This document shows, piece after piece, positions 57,343 to 64,000 of a stretch of DNA of 64,000 nt; the stretch's first letter is position 1, and every line of letters starts with the position of its first letter. Under the pieces are notes generated by a model. That model did not search any database, was not told the origin of the DNA, and saw nothing but the letters and a program-made list of their open reading frames with translations. Origin of the DNA: Phlegmacium glaucopus (lineage: Eukaryota > Basidiomycota > Agaricomycetes > Agaricales > Cortinariaceae). The translations under genes and the position numbers were made by a program. Location of the stretch: NCBI GenBank assembly GCA_015039465.1, contig MU130379.1, positions 801,270 through 865,269 on the forward strand, read 5' to 3'.

Positions 57343-59925
57343 AATGGAAGAACATGAGTCGGAAAAATGTGTTAATACAACATCTATACAAACAACATCC
57401 GGCATCCCTATCCCAGTTCAGAGTTTGCGTGCAAGCCGCATACCTTCTGGAGTACTCAAGCCAACTGGCAGAGACATTGAGTAATGGCAGCACTCGCAGG
57501 GCTCTTTTACTGTTATCAATTGTTGATCGCATGACGCGTAGCTCACGTGCAAAGCCGTCCACCGGCAACCTTTCGGAGGATGAAAGTCCTAGGGTCGCAA
57601 CCGTAATAATAAGGCTAAATCTGCGTCTACTTGGATTGAATGCTTTAAGCCTTTGGATATGTCCGATTACATGGTATGAACTATTTAATGAACCGTTTGA
57701 ACTCAACTGCTAGACAAAAATTCTTGCTTTTTACTCGAGAGTTTGGTGTGCTGCTTGATGTAATGATTCTCCTTTTCATGTAGGTGTCACGAAAACGCAA
57801 ACGCTATGCTGTCGATCCATGCTTGGGCTTCTATCTTCTCTCTAGCGGGAAAGTTATTTCATCACCAAGTTCCAGGTCTAACAATTCCCCGAGTTTTGGC
57901 TCCAAAGTACCGGCAGCTTGCACGGATCTTCACGGCGACTCTCTTGTACTATCTTCCATTGAGAATAAACGTGGAACTGAAGACATCCGTGATGCTTTCC
58001 GCAATCAACACCTTAAAAATTTGTCAGATTACGGACTCCAACGGACTCCAGAATGCCCTGGACGAATGCAACCTGAGAATCCGAGCTATGAATATCTAAA
58101 CTCGTCTGGCCATATCGCGTCCACTACTAGACAGACCATGATGACTGTGGAAGATTTTCTCAAGAGTTCAAGCAAGAAGAAAGGCGCTGTGAAGAAACAA
58201 TATGGGAAGACGAAAACGCGCAAAAAACGGCTCTGCGACAATAATGCATTATCCGAGACTAAGAGACCAAATGAGATTTTGGGATCAGATGCTGGAGATA
58301 CAAGTCAAGGTGTCATGCAACTACGATCGAGAAAGATTAGGCGCGCCACAATGTATGAATCTTCCAGTGACGAAGCATCTTCACTCAATCACGAAGAATC
58401 GTCCCCTCTTGAAATCAAGATGAAGAGCCGAGGTCGCATCCACAAGCCCCTCAAAGATCGCTTGTATGAAGCGGCTGTCCTCACCCACGGACATCCAGAC
58501 GATATCCTTGTCCATGGCGCTAAGACTGGTTCCGAATTAGCGCCATCTCGGCGACCTCTACGTTTCATTCCCAATATACAACCTGAACTGGATGAATCTC
58601 ACATAGATAAACGTCGCACACGGACGTGGAGCCTTGTCGATCCTCGCAAATCGGTGGCCATACGCACCGCGAGTTTTTCTTCGAAAATCAGGCCTTGTCT
58701 GCAGCAAATGGATTCGTCGTCTTCGGGAAAAATCGCCAATTTATCTGTCCAGCCTCCAAAGCAATGGAAGTTCACCGATGCTAGCCTAGCCCACTCTTCT
58801 CTCAGCAATCTGAAGTTGAACAGACAACCCAAGACACCGGCTGTGAAGGGTTATGAATACCCACCTTTGGCATTTGTTTCACTCAAGAAGGCTGAAGAGG
58901 ACTACAAGTCTATATTTCCTTACGACATGTCAGTGCGATTTAGTGACTATCAATTGCGCATATATTTACATTTCTCTTGTATCGGAGTCATAAAAGGAGC
59001 AATCGCACAGCATCATCTACTTTACAGATGATCTCTGCTGCAGAGGCCGTTTCACTTGTCGAAAGCCACATGAGGTATACTTTTTGTTTCGTATCTTGAT
59101 TTTTGTCTGCAAATTACTACCACATGATGTCTTTCACCAGCAATCCAGCCGTTCCAGCTTATAATATACACATGGTACCGCTGGAAGAAGTTATCCAGCG
59201 CCCAGATTTTGCGATCGAAACCTCGCCACAGGCAGCCGTTGACGAAATCAGAACTTTAAACAATATGCCATCTGCGTCACTCAGCTCATCTCCTATTAAT
59301 AACTCCATTGGCTCCCCTACTGTTCCGGCTCTACTTGTCACTCCTAAAAGCATTCAAGACCGACCAATTATCATGGCTCCTGCTCGTCACGCGAGTTCGA
59401 GGGCCAACGTCATGAAACGTACATCAAGACGAAGAGGCTCAGATGTGTCTCCAAAACCCATGAGGCCGCTAGCTTCTTTTTTCAATGAGTTCATTCAGAA
59501 TATCCGGAACGTCACCGTCTCCCAAGACCAACCATCTGTGTCCGATAAACATCTAGTTTCCAAGCGGCCTTTACGCAAGGCTTCTAGGAATGGTGAGCCC
59601 TTTGACAAGCATCCTTTTGACCGGATGACTTCACTTGCTCCACCCACCGTCATGTTCAGAATACGGTCCACGTCAGTATGATATCGATGCGGCCATGCTG
59701 CTTCGGCCAGATACAACCAGTCTTATTGACATGACTGAAGGTATTTTTGTTTCGCAACAAGCCTGCACCAATGACTTGGAATCAATTCGCCAAAACGACC
59801 CTAACTACAGGGATCACATGAATAGGCCGAGGACACTGGATTTGCTCTATAATCGACGCCTTAGCCCTGATATCTTGACAGCATTGGAACCTCAAAACTA
59901 TCAAGTGATCCTTTCTTCCCCTTGA
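57343..59925 (+). CDS. Uncharacterised basic, disordered nuclear-type protein
   Basis: Likely first exon MEEHESEKCVNTTSIQT followed by SRIPSGVLKPTGRD, then a GA|C splice and VSRKRKRYAVDP after an intron of about 180 nt. Most of the protein is Ser/Lys/Arg-rich and low-complexity, with SSSKKKGAVKKQYGKTKTRKKR, the tract SRKIRRATMYESSSDE and LYEAAVLTHGHPDD. Later exons read MISAAEAVSLVESHM, NPAVPAYNIHMVPLEE and finally EYGPRQYDIDAAMLLRP. Nuclear localisation-like basic runs suggest a chromatin or cell-cycle factor, but no domain is recognised. The model is moderately certain. Confidence 0.55.
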
Positions 59926-60180
59926 TGATGTATTAAAGTTCGAGCCTGTCTGTCCTTCCTTTCGATTTGCAAATTTGAGGGTAGTACACATTTATGTAAC
60001 ATCGTACAGAACGTAATGACATGCCTCCGTGGTATGTACCTAGCGTAGTTATAAATTTTAAAATAAAATTAATCAAGAAGACCATTCTAGGAGATTTATT
60101 ATCAGACGAAAGAATATACTATAAAATGTTTCACGATTGCGGTTTGATGGTGCATAGTTGGCCCGGGGTATAGGGGGTTG

Positions 60181-61028
60181 CTAAGAATTCCCTGAAGAAC
60201 GGGCATCAATTCGATAGCAGCGCATGTTAGGATATCTCAGGGTAAGTCCCTTGCTCGTCATTTGAGCGTGGATTTCTTCGAACTACGAGAGAGGAGAAAA
60301 AAAGAATCAGGAAAATCGGACGCTGACGGCAAGTTCTTAAAAATTGCTCTTACGCGTGTTCCGTCGGGCAATGGCAGCGTACGATGATACATCCTCCTGA
60401 CCTGATCTCGCAGGACGATACCATCTTCCTCCTCCCATTCCGTTATTTCAGCAGTTTCCCATGTCAAAATGAGTTTGTTTCGCTGGAAACTGATGTGGAT
60501 ATCTTGCTTATCCACATCGGGTAATTCGAAATTAACCACCAGTGAACGACCGTCTGTCGATTCGCGAACGTTCGAACTACCAGCAAACAATTCTTGTGAT
60601 CATCTTGTATGTGGCGCAGACGAAGAAACATACATTGATTTCTGCCTTTTCACTGATTTCGGCGCTGAAATAGGAGGGGATTCCACTTGCATTGTACGGT
60701 GGTCTTGAACGAGCAGTTCTTGGGCCATTTCTTCAAGGGACTGAACCTTAGGTCGTTCCTTGGCCATCTTGCGCTCCTTCTCCAAGCGAATGGTACCCCA
60801 CAATTGATCAAGAGAGCGAGCATCTGCAGGGGGTTCCACATCTTCAATGGTGGACCCGGCAACGTTAGGATGTGTATACAGGGCGCGAGCAATATTTCTA
60901 GCTTGAGGCCGAGATTCTAAATCCGTGGATAAGTCATCATTTGTAGGATAATCGATACCGGTGACCGCTGGGGTGGCCGGCGAGGGGATGGTCTTGTCAT
61001 CTTTACGGCTAATAGCATTAGTGCGCAT
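60181..61028 (-). CDS. Hsp20/alpha-crystallin-domain protein
   Basis: Starts at 61028 (MRTNAISRKDDK). An N-terminal extension of about 130 residues is rich in charged residues and includes LWGTIRLEKERKMAKER, a predicted helix. The alpha-crystallin domain starts after the intron with KSISNVRESTDGRS, then VVNFELPDVDKQDI, the ELPDVDKQDIHI strand and YHRTLPLPDGTR. The C-terminal exon ends in SSGNS at 60181. Hsp20 proteins hold unfolded substrates. The domain lacks a recognisable IXI tail motif, and the N-terminal extension is long, so it may be a p23-like or specialised form. Confidence 0.75.
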
Positions 61029-62211
61029 GCCCACAGTAAGCGAGAGGGGTAGCAATCAGAAGTGAGCGGTAGTAGGATGAGAATGATAAAACGCTGCAAA
61101 TGCTGCAGTCCAAGTAGGGCTTTAAAGGATTTTAAGGGTCGATGGGAGACTTGCATGCATTGTGTCACTCACGAGGTTAAGCGGTTGAGAAAATAGATGC
61201 AGCCGTACGGAGGTACCGCGAGATGATACAAAGCCTTGTTAGACTTCCGCGAAACTGTGGGGAAGAACGAATGGAAGGTTCATGAAATCAAAAGAAAACC
61301 ATCCAGCATCGCGATAATCTTTAAATTCGGAAATCTGGGATGATTGTCCAGAATGGTAAAACAGTGTCCCAACATTCGGATCAACTGTATGGGGGCTAAC
61401 TCGCCTCGCTACTAACACGAGGCAGAATTGATTCTCATTGAGCAATCGGACCAGATCGGACACAGGTCACACCATTCGGCATTTCCCATCCGACTTTCGC
61501 AGTTTGTTGTTCTCTACAGCTGTGCAGTTTGGCAACTGCCACAGTATAATTACCACACCGTGATGATGTCCTTCGAAAACTCCATATTGCACTGCTGCTT
61601 ATTATTGCCGTCCAATCCCATGAAAGGTGGGTTACATGTGTTGAAGGTGATGGAGTCGTTTAGCATGTTAGACTACCGATGCACCATCAAAGGAGTTGCG
61701 GATACCTACCTGGACTGCTGATTTTATCTGGATCTCCGAGATCCGCAATAGTTTTCTGAAGTCCTTTGTTTTGTCTCCCGTCAGTCGTCGTTTTTTGACG
61801 TGGTCGTTTGACTGCTGTTGGTCCACGAGACTTTAATGTTTGGCACTGCCACTTCCCGGCAAATGGGCGCCTGGACCAACACCCAAGGCGAGGCGCTCCG
61901 AGGTATTATGTTTCAAGGTCATCAAGGTCATATCTGGTCACCCCATGTCAATTGAACACTGTAAAATCGAATGAATGTTGCACCAATCGTGCACTGACTA
62001 GGCATCCCACGCGGCATTCATTGTCTTCAAGTTCATCAAACGTGTTTTTGTTGAGTGATCAAACGAAGATGCATATTGCGTTGAAATTACACTTGCGATT
62101 ACTGACATGCGGCATACGATAGTGGAAATTAAAATGGTAGTAACGTCCTGTAATTCTACGTCAAAGAGTTATCCGCAAGTTAAACTGCAAAACTTACGAA
62201 TTACATACTCT
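61029..62211. other. Long intergenic, no supported gene
   Basis: Region between the Hsp20 start and the SRS2 stop. Open frames on the minus strand at 61239-61463 carry no motif. Nothing else was found. Confidence 0.4.
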
Positions 62212-64000
62212 TCAAATCGGAGGTTTGAATTTCTTGTTTGAATATCCGCCAGTAGTTCGGCCCATTCCCAATCGCCGCTTAACCCCAGTCGTTGGAAGTG
62301 AGACTGCCCAGCAGGCAGTCTGCGACTTTGAAGAGTGTGAGATGCTTGGCTGGGAAGGGGTAGTTGTCGCAGTTGGAAGGTCAGGGACGAAACAAGGGCG
62401 GCCCTGATGCGAGGCTGTCGGCAGTTCTGAAGATATTCTTGCTGAAGGCGCTCCAAAGATAGCTGGTGCAATGTCATAATCCACATTTTTTTTAATAATA
62501 TCTTGTTGCATGTGTGAAGGCTTCAATGTCGGTTGTGTCTTTGCAAACGATAAAAGAGAACTCGGACCGCCAGGGGGATGATTTTGATCGTAGGTTACGG
62601 GCCTCGCTTGTGCTACATTTAGGTAATTGTGTGAGTGGGACAGTGGAACATGCGCGGGCATAGTGCGCGCATTCTTTTGTACAAGTGACAAGGAAGAGGA
62701 TTTTGACGGGTATGGGGTGGCAGATGTTCCTCGAGGCGGAGAAATTTGAGAGATAGGCGATGAATCCGATCCAGATAAGCTAGAGTGCCCAACGTGAAGG
62801 AACTGGGATTCGTCACATGTTGAAGGAGACAGGGGATATGTCAACGTTGCTGGCAGGATTGGACACATGTATGTCCCTACAGCCATTGCAGAAGATGCGA
62901 GTGTTGAAGGTAACAGTTTTACGATAGGGCTGGCTTTACGTGATCTGCTGAAAGGAGGCTTTTTGTGGTCTTTCATGAAAGTCATAGAGATTGTAGCGAG
63001 GGCATGTCCGTCAGGGTAGATCGCAGTGCCGGCTGCGATGGATGTTTAGTTTGCTTTGTATTGTAGAGATAGGATACTTACGCGGACTTTCCAGTACTTT
63101 CCGCTCGCCTGTTAATGAAACGGTGCAGAACCCCCCGGTTGCTTGCCGGTATATTGGTTGTACTTTGCCTCCGGCAGACTCTCTAAAATGTCGGTTGTGA
63201 AGTCGAACAACGAGCTCCGTAAGAACATCGGCCAGACTTACAGTTCCAAAATTCTGCGTTGAACTTCTTCCTCGTCCGGAAATGGTCTGCTCAAGACGTG
63301 CGATATGACAGCTCGATCGTCGGGTGAAAATTGAGGGACATCATAACTGAAAAGTCCCTTCATGAACCGTTAACACGATCTGTTCTGAAAGCGAGTTTAT
63401 GGCACATACATCGTCTTTTTCGCGTACTGCCGAAATGAATTCGGAGAGGGTTTTGAACTTCGTTTGGCCGGCAACCTGGCGCTTGCGAGAATAAAGAACG
63501 TACAAGAGAGACTGGGCTCGAGTAGATGCAACATATAGTAAACGTCTGGTGCTCACGATCGATTTACGTCAGATGACTGTCAATTTTACGAAACTGACCT
63601 TTCTTCCTCAATGTCTTCACTCCTGTAGAATGGAAACGTTCCTTGGTCCACTGGATTTAGTTTTGTCAGAGATACCAACGTTTGTGCACACTTCCCAATG
63701 TCTCGTACCGGATGGAATCATCACCACAGGCCATTCAAGACCTTTAGCAGCATGACATGTTGAAAGAGTGACTTTCTATAGCATAGTTAGTCGATGGTCT
63801 GCGAGACAGTCTAAATGAACCTACATCTTTGCTCTCTTCCTCAGTTTGGTTGTCACCTTCCGAAGAAAGGGAGGAAGCTTGCAGGAATTGCCGTAATAAT
63901 GAATCCCTTCTTGAGAACAGTCAGTTAATAAGACTCCCGTCTAGTCTCCTCCACTCACTTTCCAGCTGTCACATCTTTATCCGACGTCTCATTGGCCAAG
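62212..64000 (-). CDS. srs2: ATP-dependent DNA helicase Srs2, C-terminal part (truncated at window edge)
   Basis: Runs off the right edge on the minus strand. Motifs near the 3' part of the helicase core are visible: the V motif VTLSTCHAAKGLEWPVVMIP (around 63720-63780) and motif VI RRLLYVASTRAQSLLYVLYSR (about 63477-63543), then KTLSEFISAVREKDD. A long disordered C-terminal tail to the stop at 62212 follows, Ser/Pro-rich with an RRLGMGRTTGG stretch and a basic KKFKPPI end. Srs2 is a UvrD-family helicase that removes Rad51 filaments. The tail in yeast binds PCNA and SUMO; I did not find those motifs by eye. The N-terminal domain lies outside the window. Confidence 0.85.

Overview
This is a gene-dense stretch of nuclear DNA from a filamentous basidiomycete, most likely a mushroom-forming agaricomycete. 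The evidence is short (45-70 nt) introns in almost every gene, intergenic gaps of a few hundred bases, and gene families such as the GPI-anchored Kre9/KNH-like protein, orphan seven-TM proteins, ACL4, SVF1, COX4, CTU2 and SRS2. Gene models were built by hand from splice sites and reading-frame continuity, so exon edges are inferred.

Layout. 1-7900 is repeat-rich: a decayed low-complexity gene at the left edge, an inverted-repeat element (1884-2515) abutting a broken copy of a TDP2-like endonuclease/exonuclease/phosphatase gene (about 2543-3400), the intact copy of that gene (5435-6553), and a 940-bp hAT-type MITE with an 8-bp target duplication (6785-7724). 7879-33105 is a conserved housekeeping block: an ER protein disulfide isomerase, the ribosome-assembly WD40 protein SQT1, a ROM2-type Rho1 GEF, KEOPS subunit CGI121, two small uncharacterised genes, a mitochondrial RMND1/DUF155 protein, a PfkB sugar kinase, the ribosomal-protein chaperone ACL4, an orphan basidiomycete protein, SVF1, an OMA1-like M48 peptidase and COX4.

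33106-45004 is accessory: hairpins, a Tc1/mariner-like foldback MITE (34310-34588), a 1.4-kb 8-bp-TSD element carrying a second, nested element made of CAGTT repeats (34903-36320 and 35317-35912), a tandem pair of seven-TM genes (36745-37959 and 41195-42390) with a GNAT acetyltransferase between them, and a GPI-anchored wall protein. 45702-64000 returns to housekeeping genes: uridine kinase/UPRT, vacuolar polyphosphatase PPN2, a GGCT/AIG2-like protein, the tRNA thiolation protein CTU2, a vacuolar Ca2+/H+ exchanger, an orphan basic protein, an Hsp20-domain protein and the C-terminal part of the SRS2 helicase.

Functional threads: ribosome assembly and tRNA modification (SQT1, ACL4, CGI121, CTU2), mitochondria (RMND1-like, OMA1-like, COX4), vacuolar ion and phosphate homeostasis (CAX and PPN2) and DNA repair (TDP2-like, SRS2). 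They are not an operon and probably not a functional cluster. I found no clearly new multi-gene system. The most notable signals are recurrent GC-AG introns in four separate genes, the nested transposons, the TDP2-like gene with its broken partner, and the seven-TM/GNAT duplication.
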